A stretch of DNA of 64,000 nt from positions 366,574-430,573 of the forward strand of contig NW_019773581.1 of assembly GCF_001039355.2 (NCBI RefSeq), read 5' to 3'. The DNA is from Lingula anatina (Eukaryota; Brachiopoda; Lingulata; Lingulida; Lingulidae). The translations under genes and the position numbers were made by a program. The notes under the pieces are model-generated. The model was not told the origin of the DNA and searched no databases. It saw only the letters and a list, made by a program, of their open reading frames with translations. Shown piece by piece: positions 49,531-61,635 of the stretch (position 1 is the first letter of the stretch; each line of letters opens with the position of its first letter).

Positions 49531-52305
49531 AAAAAAAAAAAAAAAAGAAAAAACGTTTACAGCATTGTGTTAAAATCGTTTGATGTGTCAGTTTTTGAAA
49601 TATATGTTAAAATGCACATCGTAATGTTTATAAATATGATTTATTAATAATTGATTTCTCTCCAAAAAAAATTTTGATCTAAAATTTGCATTTTAATACG
49701 GTTATATAACATTCGGGAATATCAAGAAAAAATACTTAGAAAATAGTATGCCGCATTAAAGACACACGCGCATATATTGCCCCTTTCACACCTCCCAGTA
49801 GTAAACTCACAGGACATGTAACACATATTTATCGTATCTCTGTTGGTGCCTCCGTGATCCCTTCGTTCCTGTCGACACCTTCGACCGCATATTGCAGTCA
49901 GTGTCAAACATATACATATAGAGAACAGGGCAAGCCTGAAACGGAACGGTATTAGGGGGACTAATCATGTATGTGTTCACATGTATTACCTGAAATGTAA
50001 AAGCACGTATTACCAATGCACTTGACGTAACTGTTGTCTTTTAATTATTGTTCATAGTATTTGTGTTATCATATGAATATATATATTATGCATATCATTT
50101 GTAATAGGCCTATATTACGCATTGTGTTATGTAAAGTGCTTTCAGCTGGTCCATTTAACACTTTTAAGAGGTGTTTATTACTCATATTACATAGTACTAG
50201 TAATGCATGGGGCACTTGTTCAGGCTTCAGGTTTTCTGCTTTCAACAATCAGATAGTTGGAGTTGTATTTCACTCGCAGAAGGATGAAGACGAACGTAGA
50301 ACGCACTGACGTTTATCAAATATTCATTGACCCAAATTGAGAAAAAAAATTGTATATCAAAATCTGATGCAGAGTGAACCTTTTTTGGTCATAATGTCGG
50401 TTATTTCGATTCTTATGGCCTTCTTGACCTATAGTAATCCACATTTAAATAAAGTAAGAATAGGACGTGAGGTAGCCTATTAGTTAAAGTAGGCTAAATA
50501 TGCCATTATATTGGGCCACTGCCGATTTATCCTAACAAATAAGACTAAGTATTTGGTCAAAAAGATTTGACTAATTTTCCGGCTAAAATCATTTAGTGAG
50601 GCAGGCCACTTTAAATATTTTCCAATGAAATGTAAACATTAATATCTCGTTGTCAACTCACCAAAGGTACCACCATGTATACCAGCAACCGCCATAATAA
50701 TAACAACTGTAGGCTTCACACACCTGGAAATAAATACAGAAACACGTCAAGAAACAGATAGATGGATAGAATTAATAAATAAATGAATAAAAAAGAAGCA
50801 ATCACTCAAATAAATAACACAATATATAAATAAATTAATTAATTAATTAACGAAAAAAACATAAAAAAAATATTGGATGAATAAATGAATAAATCAATGG
50901 TTACAAAAATAAATAAATAAATAAATTAATAAATACAGAAATAAATAAATAAATAAATAAATATGAAAAAAAAAACAGTTTAATAACATCCAGTGCATAT
51001 GACAAATAAACATTCCTGGGCACATTCAAAACATTAAAGTAGGCCTCCTTTAACGTATTTAATGTTTATCTCCACTAACCAGTCATTGGCGTGATATGCT
51101 TGTATTCTGTTTGAAGATTTGAAAGATTAGAAAACTTTTAGATTCTCCCGTTCTCAATATTGAGAATACTTAATAAGTGGTGTTATTGTGAAGAGATAGT
51201 ATGTCTTTTAGACAGTAGTCCAACTTTCACACACACACACACACGCACGCACGCAAACACGTGCCCACACACATCTGCCACAATTATTCATTGTAAAACT
51301 CTCCGACGTACTGCATTTCTGAAGACAAAAACATGCGTTTTTCTGTACATAACCACCTGCGTCCATCTGACCTACTGTATCTCTCCATTACCGTCTTCAA
51401 AACAAGTATCAATGTGAAGAGCAGGGTGTAAAATGAAACGACTATTGCATGGTAAAACGACACTTTCAAGACTTCATGGAGACGCCATCTTCATCACGGT
51501 ATAAATCTGATGACATTTTTCCTGGGTAACATTCTCTCTATTTTAATTGTGTTTTCTCATGATTGGGCCATGATTATGTTTTTATCCGGCTCAAGATTGA
51601 CGCTAATAATTTCTCGAAGCAGGCTTCAGTAGCGTCAAGGGTTAAGATGTAATTTTACTGTGGCGTCACGCCATTATTAGTTTCACAATGAGAAACGCAG
51701 AAAATTTCTTATATAATGTGTCTGGGGAAGACATTTAGCAAGTCATCATTGCTGAGATTTTTTCATCGCCGTCTTAACAGTACAGTAAAAACTGTTGAAG
51801 CCTAGAGGAGCTCGTGTGTCTTATTTCTCGGACAGTTCCATAATCTGATGGGCAATAGCTCAGCATATATGTACGTGTGACACACACACCTATACACGCA
51901 CACAATCATACACGCGCACACATACACACACATACATGCGTGCGCACACATATATACTCACGCAGTAAATTTCTATTCACTTTAACAGATTTCACCAACA
52001 TTTATGTCCAAAATAATTATCCGTTTATCACCCTCAGATTCACGTTCTCGGTGGCTGTTTAATTTGAATTTGCGCAGAGCGCTACCGCATTATTCCCTAT
52101 TTTTCACATATTTTTTATGGCTGGTGATATTTTGATTACGCTTTTTATGCATTCACTTATCTGCACATTTGTCTGTCTGTCTGTCTGTCTGTTTGTTCAT
52201 TTAGCTGTCCGAATAACCATTCCACGACATAAGCTATAATGTATTTACCTACATTACTTACCCGTGTTCCTAATCATTCGTCTATCCTTCCTTCCATCCA
52301 TCCAT

Positions 52306-52353
<48 letters not shown>

Positions 52354-55300
52354 ACACACATACACACACACACACACATACACACACACACACACACACA
52401 CCACATCATTAGACAAATTTATCATTCATTCATTCCATAATTATTCTACCCATGTATCTTCAATCAAAGGGATATGGCTACAAAAACTGTATCAAGCTTA
52501 AACAAAGTAAGGTTGGTAATAACCTCCCCACCCCTTCGCCCCTAAGTTACAAACTAGAAAGGACAAGGTCTGTTTTACGTGAACTATGGCCCGCAAGTCG
52601 GTTTAACCTTATACACCAAAACTTTTAGTCTACTAAGTCGCGACATGAAATAGCAGCTATCTTTTCAAATGAATTACAACTCCTGTTCGATACCAAGAAT
52701 AATAAGTATAATATTAGATCTATAATAACTCCATTCTATTCGTCACCTATTTAGTATACCAACTATTGGTTTAAAAAGCGACATTTAATTGAGTACGTGT
52801 GCACCAGGATCGACCAAGTGCTTTAAAGCAGCCCGAGTAAACCTGACTGCAACTGAATATAAATATCAGTCTATAAACTGGTCTGTTTTAGGGCACGCAT
52901 GACGGTTGGGTAATTTATTGCGTGGCATTGCTAGATAAGACTGTTTAAACAATGAAGAGACTATATATATATAAAGTACCTACTGGTCCATACACGGTGA
53001 CTACTTCATTAGTTTGTGAACTTCCGCTGATAACGACTTTTAAAATTCTTTTTACTTATTCTACGTATGTGAATAAAGACATGCGCCGCTATTAGAGAAC
53101 CGGTTTTGGGAGTTTATTTCGCGATAACTCGCTGATGAAATGAAGTCGTGCAGATAACTGCCAATGCACCGGTAATGTGGTGAGCTCAAATAAATGCTAC
53201 GTCTTTATTGTGCATACACGGGAAAACATTATATATAAATCTGCATTGAAATATGGCAGAACTGTCTGCTTCTTTTTTTTCCGAGAAAATGTTTTAAATA
53301 GTGCAGTCACACATCCAATGCCTCCCTCCACATTGGCTATGTAAGGTATCAGTGTGGCTGGATAAAATACTTTATTTTTTATCATCACAGTTCAAATGAG
53401 AGCTCATGTGACATTAAAGACCGTCAAATTTTGGAAGAAAACATCTTTATTGATGTATCCCTCACATTGCTCTGTGAATATGCTTTGTATAGCGAATCCC
53501 GTCCATTCAAGGGTCGCCGATGGGTTTATAGCCTGCGACCTGCAATTAACGGTTCCCCATCCCCCACCCTCCTTTAAAACAAACACACACACACACACGC
53601 GCGCGCGCGCACACGTGAGACATACATGGGGAGAAACTAGTCAATTCCGACCAATGACCTGTTTGTAGGTCATTGAACACACGAATTCAGGTGTTTTATA
53701 ATATCGTGGCTTGACACGTGAATAAAAATCGCTGCATCATCCCAATTCCCTTCAAAACCATAAGCCATCTCCACTCCGTTTGTATACTATTTACCCAAAC
53801 GGCTGTACACACAGGAGACCGCAAACCAACGTAGGGATTCAAAATTCAGAAAATGAAACCTAAAAATTTTCATGGCGCCCTTAACAATGTCAGTTTGCGC
53901 AAACAAACACTGCTAAGTTTCAAGGACGTTTTGGAACCACCTTTGTCACTCGCTTAGGTCGACTAAAATGGCACGTGTCTTACTTGCACGTTCTCTTTAT
54001 ATTTATTGACTGAAAGTCATGTTCTATCATTTCAAGGTTTTCTGTACGGGGATTTCGCACCAAACATACTTTTTCTCGAGGAAAAAAGCCGTTTTCCCTG
54101 CTCACGCATCATTGTTCGAGCCATTCATGCACTTGGCTTTGTTGTTCTAACCACATATCTCAGTTGTTCATCGATTTATTTGGACCGCATATGTCTTCTT
54201 GACATTTCAGAAGGAATTGTCCACATTTCCATTTTTCGCCCAGCTACACAATCCCTTAATTCTCTCTACACGAAACCAGCTGCGTGGTGACGTCACTGAC
54301 GTGCAAAATCCTTACTAATACAGAACAGTGCGCAGAATTAGCAAGGTATCCAGTGACAATTAATCTGAGGCCTTGATAAAGGATTCCAGGCCCGTAGCCA
54401 GGGGGGGTTCGAAAGAACCACCCTTTTTGGTGGGAAAAGGTCCATTCTGGGTAAAATTTGACCTATGTACTTGAGGATTTTATGGTAAAAGGTCCACTTT
54501 TTCAGAAAACGAACCCCCCCCCCTCTGAAATTGCTGGCTACGGGCCTGGATTCACACCTCTGGTAGAGAAGAGTCTTCCGTGCCCCATGACCACACCCCG
54601 TGACAGGCACCGACTTTCCCTTGTGCACTTGTTCCTCAACAACTGCCTTGTAAGGTTAGTAATTGACAGCCATGAGTTAATAAGGAGCGAGGAGAGTTTT
54701 GTAGAGGAACTGAGTTAAATTGACATGCTCTTATGATACTTATACAACAATAATGTAAACTAGAGAGAAGGCCGATAGAGATTGAATGAAGAAGAGATAG
54801 AAATGGGAAGAAGGCGGAGCGGGAACCAACTGGAAAGTAGTTAATAGATAACTTGAAAAAATATAAAAAAGTTGTATTTACTAACTCGCGTAACAGCAAA
54901 AGATAAAGAACAATACAACTTCGTCACAGACTCAACTTAACGGACCTGAACAATCGTGACGTCGCACTGTTATAAATAGCAAATTGTCATACAATGCTAT
55001 CCAGGAAGTAAATTAAATCACGTTGTTCATATTATTTTCAATGACTCTGAAAATATACAGACATAGATTGGTAAGCTGGTACTTATTAAATGTCACGGGT
55101 GAAGTCAACGTGGTTTTGCAACGCTCCTCATACATATCATTGATAAATGACGGGCCCGAGACGGAGGGGTGGGGGCGGGGGGGCTAACCCTTTAAGCTAA
55201 CGACCAACACTGTTTTTACACGGAAGTAGGAAAAGGCAATGGGTAAAATGTCGCACCCTGCGTAGTAAACTTTTTTTGACTGCGATATATAAAAGCTGAC

Positions 55301-56879
55301 AGTGATATCCAATATCCAGGCAGTGTTATTTGGATGACTGCAGATTCTTCACATACCGCGCGGTAGTAGCCATTGTTGTCACTGGTACTACTGTTTTTTT
55401 GCGTATACAATTTGGAGACATGCACCCATAACACTGGCGGGTCTAAGATACAGATAATGGTCTGTGTGTTGGGGAATCCCAACCCTACCCAAAAAGCCCA
55501 CTAGTATGGGAATTTTGGTGGGTTCGAGCGTTTTTCAGCACTTCCGTGAACAGTGGGTCAGTCGTTTTAGATCTTCAAACTCTGTTGGTAGAGAAGGGAT
55601 TCAAACTAACGCTTTTTTTTTCTTAGAAAATACAGGTGTTGGGGTGGGGATGAAGGGGGGGGGGCAAGTACCTGAGCCATGCCTGTTATTCTGATACCGT
55701 CATTTCTTTCATTTGTCATCACTCGCTTATTCGAAGCTGTTACTAATAAAGTCACTTAAAAAAGAGATACCAAATTTTTAAAAATCTTAGTGTTTCACGG
55801 AGAAATATGGACTCAGAAGCAAGTCTCGCCTGCTTTCTGTTTTAGCAGATCGTGAGCCAAGTCAATATAAAACCTTTACCACTCTCGCGTTTCAATAACT
55901 AACATTTACAACGATCGATAAATCAGTTCAGGTGTTTATTAGACTGTACTTGTTAAATTAGCAGATTGTGTAACCGTCATTTTTCAGAAATATGGCTGTA
56001 TTGTGTTGAATACGCGTCTTTGCTTTTAAAACTAAATTTTATGTACGAATATCGTTTCAACATATTAATTCCAATCCACTTTCAAGGTTTTAGAACCATC
56101 TAAAATCTACCATTTTATATGTACGGTAATTATATTACTATGCTGAAAAGTCCGCTGATCATCTCATAGGTTGTACTCTATTTAAAACGTTTATATTGTA
56201 TTTCAAACATAAGCATTGACTATTTCAGTAATCTTTTTTATTCGTCTGTGATCATGGGTTCAATATTACTATTTTAGTCACTGTCACAACTCAACACTAA
56301 ATAGAGCCAATACACCCATAGACGTATCAGGTTAAGAAAAAATAGACCAGAATAACACAATATAGTTATCATAATAAAAAAAAAACGTACACAAGAGCCC
56401 CATTAATTGGGCGTGCGTAAAAAAAAGAAAACTTCACATATCTAAGAATTCTTCTAGCTCAGTGCATCTTAAAACGGCAAATTATTACAGGCCTTTGTCG
56501 ACGGCTTCAGTTTCTCGTGTACATATTACGTGGTTAGGGGTGCGTATATCTGCCGAGAGGATGTTAAACTATGTACACAACACACTGCAAATATACATAA
56601 CTGAGAATGTGGTTGTACAGTATATCAGCAGTCATACATCGTAGGCCTACATATTTCTCATCGGCCATGTTCGAAGTTTGTACAGTAGGCCTATAGTTCG
56701 CTTTGCTATAGTCTGTGACGTTGGGTGAAAATGCTCGTACTACCATACAAAAAGGCGGTGAAAAGGGGGGTAGTTACAACTACTGAATACATCTCAGCTA
56801 TCAGACGCACCGAATAAGGCATACGTACCTGTAATAATGTCGCTAAAAGTATCACAGTTAGACTTCCCTTGTCTGCCAT
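45924..56879 (-). CDS. WBP1/VOPP1-like small membrane protein with PPxY tail, four exons
   Basis: Exons (minus): 56879-56829 (signal peptide MADKGSLTVILLATLLQ), 50723-50662 (VCEAYSCYYYGGCWYTWWYL), 48672-48575 (membrane helix FGVFILISCISVCTAACC, then RQNRQRQLQ), 46216-45924 (Pro-rich tail, TAA stop). Phases 0, 2 and 1 agree at each junction; total 504 bases, 167 residues. The short Cys/Tyr/Trp-rich outer part ending in WW-x-LW, the helix followed by CC (possible palmitoylation) and basic residues, and the tail with three PPxY motifs (PPPYNP, PPPYAPPPYPG) recall WBP1, WBP1L and VOPP1. Those bind WW-domain proteins such as NEDD4-type ligases. Exact orthology is unclear. Introns are long (up to 6 kb). 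Exons 3 and 4 are repeated at 41697-44407 by an assembly joint. Confidence 0.82.
48277..48557. mobile_element. MITE with TCACACTTAGCGTATA ends, haplotype B
   Basis: Left end GGCTCTCTCACACCTAGCG, right end reversed GGTACTCTCACACTTAGCG. It is flanked by TAAA on both sides (48273-48276 and 48558-48561), suggesting a short target duplication. It is slightly longer than the copy in the other haplotype because of internal indels. Confidence 0.75.
49531..50661. other. Intron 2 of the WBP1/VOPP1-like gene, unique part
   Basis: Begins with an A-run where the two haplotypes stop matching. No exon or repeat family recognised. Confidence 0.4.
50750..50965. repeat. (AAAT)n-rich simple sequence
   Basis: Imperfect AAATAAATAAAT / TTAATTAATTAA units over about 200 bp just upstream of exon 2, within intron 1 of the WBP1/VOPP1-like gene. 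Confidence 0.85.
51227..51275. repeat. (CA)n microsatellite, short
   Basis: CACACA run with GCAC variants. A second short CA-rich block is at about 51880-51960. Confidence 0.8.
52304..52401. repeat. (CA)n microsatellite
   Basis: About 98 bp of CA units with occasional TACA variants. Threonine-histidine frames over it are not genes. Confidence 0.95.
52402..53580. other. Intron sequence, nothing recognised
   Basis: Part of intron 1 of the WBP1/VOPP1-like gene. Open frames are short and without context. Confidence 0.4.
53580..53614. repeat. (CA)n(CG)n microsatellite
   Basis: CACACACA followed directly by CGCGCGCGCG and CACACG, an alternating purine-pyrimidine tract with Z-DNA potential. Confidence 0.85.
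54387..54548. mobile_element. MITE with CAGGCCCGTAGCCAG ends, copy 2
   Basis: Ends CAGGCCCGTAGCCAGGGGGG and, reversed, CAGGCCCGTAGCCAGCAATT. Exact 5-bp duplication GATTC at 54382-54386 and 54549-54553. The interior matches the copy at 31697, including the doubled GGTCCA(C/T)T segment. Confidence 0.9.
54554..56828. other. Intron 1 of the WBP1/VOPP1-like gene, remaining part
   Basis: Contains G-runs at about 55168-55183 and 55656-55664. No exon recognised. Confidence 0.4.
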
Positions 56880-57883
56880 TTTGTCGTGTGTTGTGGTATG
56901 TGAGGTGAGGAACAGAACGTCAGTTTTGTAATCTACCTGGCGTGTGACCCGTGACGTTGGTAGCTAATCTGATGCCGAGCGCACTGGGATAATATATCCT
57001 GTATTGTGACTGTTGACAGAGAGAGCGCTTAGAAAGTTCGTGACTTGTTAGATTAAGCCGACGTCGAAGTGCTCTTGAGAGAAGTCAACTCGATTCTCCG
57101 CAGTCTGAGATTTTAGCGCTTACTCCTATTTATAGAAGCGTTTCATATAAAACGCTGTTTCGCCTACTGTGAAAATGTCTTCAGCTAAAGATGTGCATTG
57201 TGAAAGAATGCGGTGACCCGGATATGGGCGAATATTTGGGGCACCGTGTCTTAATGCATGGGTTGATAAGCAGAAAGGGTGACCTAGTTAAATTTGTAAG
57301 GGCCGTCGTTTTGCGAGATCGGCTCGTCGGGAAGAACAGTCTATTTATACAGGTGAAAAAAAGAAGTCTGTTTTTGATTTTTTTAAGTCACAGAACTTTC
57401 CACAACTGGATTTTAATTTTCCATAAAAAATTTGTTGCATCATCAAGTTTTTATTTTAAAAAAAAATGAAAAAATCTTGTAAAAACCATTTTCTCATAAG
57501 TGTTAGACTCACCCCTTAAGAAATAGACACTTTCTCTTTTGAGAGCTTTAGTTATCTTAGTTTTTCTACGATGTCCGTACAAATTTGAAAATAAGCACCT
57601 TTACGTCGATTTCTTGAAAGACGAGTACACGTACATTGCATACGATTTCATCAATGAAAAACGTTTGCATTATTTTAATGTCCACGACCATACTGAAATC
57701 ATCTCATTTCGGTAGTAATCCACGACACTACGCGCTTCAAATTCCCTGTTAACGTTTGATCATTTTTCCGATTATTTGGGGTTTACTAAGCTGTAATCAG
57801 CTAATGTGGAAATATGCTCTTCTTCGATCGTAAAATCCTTTCCTTCTGCACTTTCGTTTTCTTTTTTTTTTACATTTTTTCTT

Positions 57884-57923
<40 letters not shown>

Positions 57924-58270
57924 AGATGCACAACACTTCATTCGCTCTGGTTAGTATTAATTTTATTTCAAATAAAATGTACCAGAAAATGTCAGTCAAT
58001 GTTTGATCAAAATTTGGTCTTTCATTACTGTCTTTATGACTTCACACAGCACAAACCAGCTGTCATTTCAAAATCTCCCAACTGTAAAAAATAAAAAAAA
58101 AAAAACGGAGGGGTGGTCCAACATTCTTGTCTCAGCCACCCACCCCTCCAACCTATGACTTGCAAGTGAGAGTACACTGTTTACGGTACCATAAAAACTG
58201 AATTCTTTCCAGCATGATGAAAAATCTTTTTGTCAGTAGTTTGGATCTGTTCAAGTGATTACATGACTGC
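56880..58270. other. Upstream of the WBP1/VOPP1-like gene; promoter region expected
   Basis: The ATG at 56879 is preceded by non-coding sequence likely to hold the 5' UTR and promoter. No TATA box was assigned. A GA microsatellite is at 57887-57915. The frame at 57191-57469 has no support. Confidence 0.4.
57887..57915. repeat. (GA)n microsatellite
   Basis: An uninterrupted GAGAGA run of about 28 bp. Confidence 0.9.
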
Positions 58271-58427
58271 TGACAGTGTCAACTGTCCATCCACCAGAGA
58301 CTAGCAGCACCCCATACAGCATCTCTAGCTGCTTTTATCCTGAAATGACAGTGTCAACTGTCCATCCACCAGAGACTAGCAGCATCTCAATACAGGACCT
58401 CTAGCTGCCTTTATCCTGAAATGACAG
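58271..58427. repeat. 76-bp tandem repeat running into an assembly gap
   Basis: Copies begin with TGACAG at 58271, 58346 and 58422; each contains GTCAACTGTCCATCCACCAG and CTCTAGCTGC. The third copy stops at the N run after 6 bases. Confidence 0.9.
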
Positions 58428-58561
58428 NNNNNNNNNNNNNNNNNNNNNNNNNNNNNNNNNNNNNNNNNNNNNNNNNNNNNNNNNNNNNNNNNNNNNNNNN
58501 NNNNNNNNNNNNNNNNNNNNNNNNNNNNNNNNNNNNNNNNNNNNNNNNNNNNNNNNNNNNN
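58428..58561. other. Assembly gap (134 N)
   Basis: Run of N between a tandem repeat on the left and unrelated sequence on the right. True length unknown. Confidence 0.98.
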
Positions 58562-59045
58562 CCCAGATTTTCCAAGACCCCCCCCCCCCCACAAATTTTG
58601 TTTCTCAAAAAACAATTATTCCAATCTAAATCCAAGCAATTTTATCGGGCACATTTGTCCAAAATGGGCTCAGTCCTTTGTGCAGCTTTGATATTGACAC
58701 GCAGAGGTCAAGTTTAAAACCTGATATCCTCAATAGATCCAGCTCAATAATCTGATACCTAGTCTATATGGATCTGCTCAGTCTTCAAACAATCTCACTT
58801 CCCTGTGGAGCCATAGTCAGCCCAAGCTGCAACATGATTATCACCCACAATAACACCTACTTCATCATCTACCTAATGAATGTCTAGCACGGAGGCATCA
58901 GGTACCATTTTTTATAAAAGTCTATGGTTTAACCAGGCTGTAGGAAAGAACCCAGCACCTCCTGTACCAGAGATTAGCACTACTAGTAGTACCAATATAT
59001 AATGTTCAGTAAGACACTTTTTTTAATCAGATATTCACGTGGCAG

Positions 59046-59119
<74 letters not shown>

Positions 59120-61635
59120 ATAGACTCAACATTAAATTTCACTATCAAAGAAATATATCAAAACTACTGCCTTTTTTTTGTCTTCCTTAGCTTCAAACAT
59201 AATAAACCCACTGAAGATTTACCTGGTGTTCATAAATGGGAATTTATCTACATCCTTTCTTCCTGGTGCACCATTTACCAATCTTTTACCAATTTACTCT
59301 TGTTCCATCTCTGCAAAAATTAATGCTCAAAATCAAATCACTGGTAATACAACTTACGATCACAGCAACACTTTACCTGAAGACAAAGTAGTGAAACTCG
59401 GCTGAAAAAAAAAAGGCATGCACTGAACTATCCAACAAATATCACTTCCCTTTAAAGTAATAAAATAAATAAATAAAAGTGTTTTGTGCACATTGTGGTG
59501 ATGCAAATAAAGTAATTAAAATTGATCTTAAAGACATGCCATAATGGATGGTGAAGTATTATGCTACACCGACAGAAACAACCAACTTTTAACCATCTTT
59601 TCTTGTAACTGCCAGGAAAGGGCCATTTTTTTACCCTGATATTTGGACATAGAATACCTACCAGATATTTTCAACCCTTGGTTTGTTCAGTGGAATTTAG
59701 GTCTGGATCTATCATCACCTCCTTGTCTGTCCTGCATTGGTCCTTAGTATTTCTTATTAAGTGATCCATCCCATCTCCTTAACATCTTTTTTACTTAATC
59801 ACTACCTCATGATTCGATATACAAAAAGCAAAAAGAAAAACTACAAGATTTTTACCCCCACTTTCTTTTTTTTTTTCTCTGTAATAATTTCTTGTGACAA
59901 TTTATTATATCACATAATTGCAATTTCCTCTTAATCTCCGTAAGAGAATAAAAAATATTACAAGATTCTACGCAGTTCTGAAAATAGGACCGTCTTGCAG
60001 TGGATCATTATCCAAATGTTTTAAACTTATTTTGGGATTCAAAATATCTACATGTACATATTCCAAATCAACATTTCATGCAGGTAAAAAATCTTGTAGT
60101 TACATGCCTAGCCCAGTCATCAATTATATCAGGATTCATCTTACCCACTAAAGGTATATTTAAATGTCAGGGGTTGAAGACACGCCTATAAGGGACAGCA
60201 TTAAGTGACCATACCCTTTTTACGTTTTCTTCTAAAATCCACTTCTTTCCAAGCACAGGCACCCGAAGCACATTATCATCAACATCTTCTAATTTCATAA
60301 TTTAATTTCAAGATCTTCCTTTCTTAATTTTCTCTCCAATTTTTCTTTTTTCTTATTCTTTTCCTCCATTTTCCAAATTCACTTCTTCCATCCCTCTTCA
60401 ACCCTTCATTTTTCTTATTTCTTTTTTCTTTCTTCATGTTTCTTTCTTCAAATACTTCAAATTCTTTTCTTCAATACCTTTATAATGTACAAAAAGAAAT
60501 ACAATTAGTTAACCAGTTTACATAGAACACATTTATTGGTCTTCAAATAATCTTATACAAACTATCAGTAAATCCTTATACTTTTTTGTTATAATGATCT
60601 GAAAACAATCCCAAGATATTATATGGAAATCATCATCAGGGCTCACAAGTCAATACAAAATTCACAAAAATGTCCAATAATCTTAATAACTGAATTAGAA
60701 TTTTCTCATCCAGACATAATTTAGAAAAGCAAAAATGTTGAAATCAGAAATGTCTTGATAACTGAATCAGAATTTAATTTCACTCATGTTTTTTGTTGTT
60801 CAGAATCATTCTAACCCATCTGACTTAAAAAAAACAAAAAAACATAACTTTGCTTATCTTGTCTCCAGAACTACATTAACACTTCTTAAAAATACCTCAA
60901 AATAAAAACAAAAAGGAAAAGTCTAAATAATGTAAGCTATCTTTCCTAACCTCTAATTTCAATAAAAACAAAATATACATCTCGGCATTTATCATACTAT
61001 ACACATCAAAGTTCAAAGAATATATACTGAATAAAAAAAGGATGGGATACACCTATGAGGTTGTCTGTAGAGATGTTTCAGTGCTTCAAAAACCATCTCC
61101 ATGCTCAACTGTCAAGTATGTTTATGTGTGTGTGAAAGTAAATATACATATATAGTTTAAGAAAATTTTACAGCATCCCCCCAGTGATTAAAAAAAATTT
61201 ATTTTTTTTTGCAATGTGCAAATTATTTAACTTTCTACACACATCCTGCTTTCAAAATGGACATATGACACAAAATATGATTATGAGGGGGAAAAGAGTC
61301 GATCATGTTGCTGCAAAGGCCATAATCGATGTTTTTCTACTAAGTATTCAGATCAAGTAAAATCAGGGAGGGATACTGTAAAAAAATATTTTTTGCAAAC
61401 AAACATTAAATGTTTTTAACATTGCAAAGTTTCCAGTCAAAACCTTAGAAATATGCTTAACTAGTTCTAACTTGCAGGAAAACCATTTCACTACAACAAT
61501 TTTTGTCCATCTAATATGTCACCCCGAACACTTAATGTCCATGCTTATCTAATGTTTGTATCAGTCTTTCTCATGTTACATATAATACTCTTTTAATTGG
61601 CAAAAGTATGCTTATAAAAAGGTCTCCACATAAGC
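58562..61635. other. non-coding stretch downstream of TRA2
   Basis: AT-rich with T- and A-runs, probably including the TRA2 3' UTR near its right end. No exon recognised; frames at 59002-59405 overlap the TA microsatellite and are unsupported. Confidence 0.4.
59048..59116. repeat. (TA)n microsatellite
   Basis: A perfect TA run of about 69 bp. Tyr-Ile frames over it are artefacts. Confidence 0.97.

Noticed and set aside
52304-52501. Thr-His repeat frame
   Set aside because: It is a reading of the CA microsatellite.
55216-55482. 88-codon minus-strand frame
   Set aside because: No recognisable motif, no acceptor or donor that fits, and it lies inside the long intron of the WBP1/VOPP1-like gene.
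57191-57469. 92-codon plus-strand frame upstream of the WBP1/VOPP1-like gene
   Set aside because: No recognised domain, a low-complexity end (FYFKKK) and no splice or conservation evidence.
59002-59323. Tyr-Ile repeat frames
   Set aside because: They are readings of the TA microsatellite.
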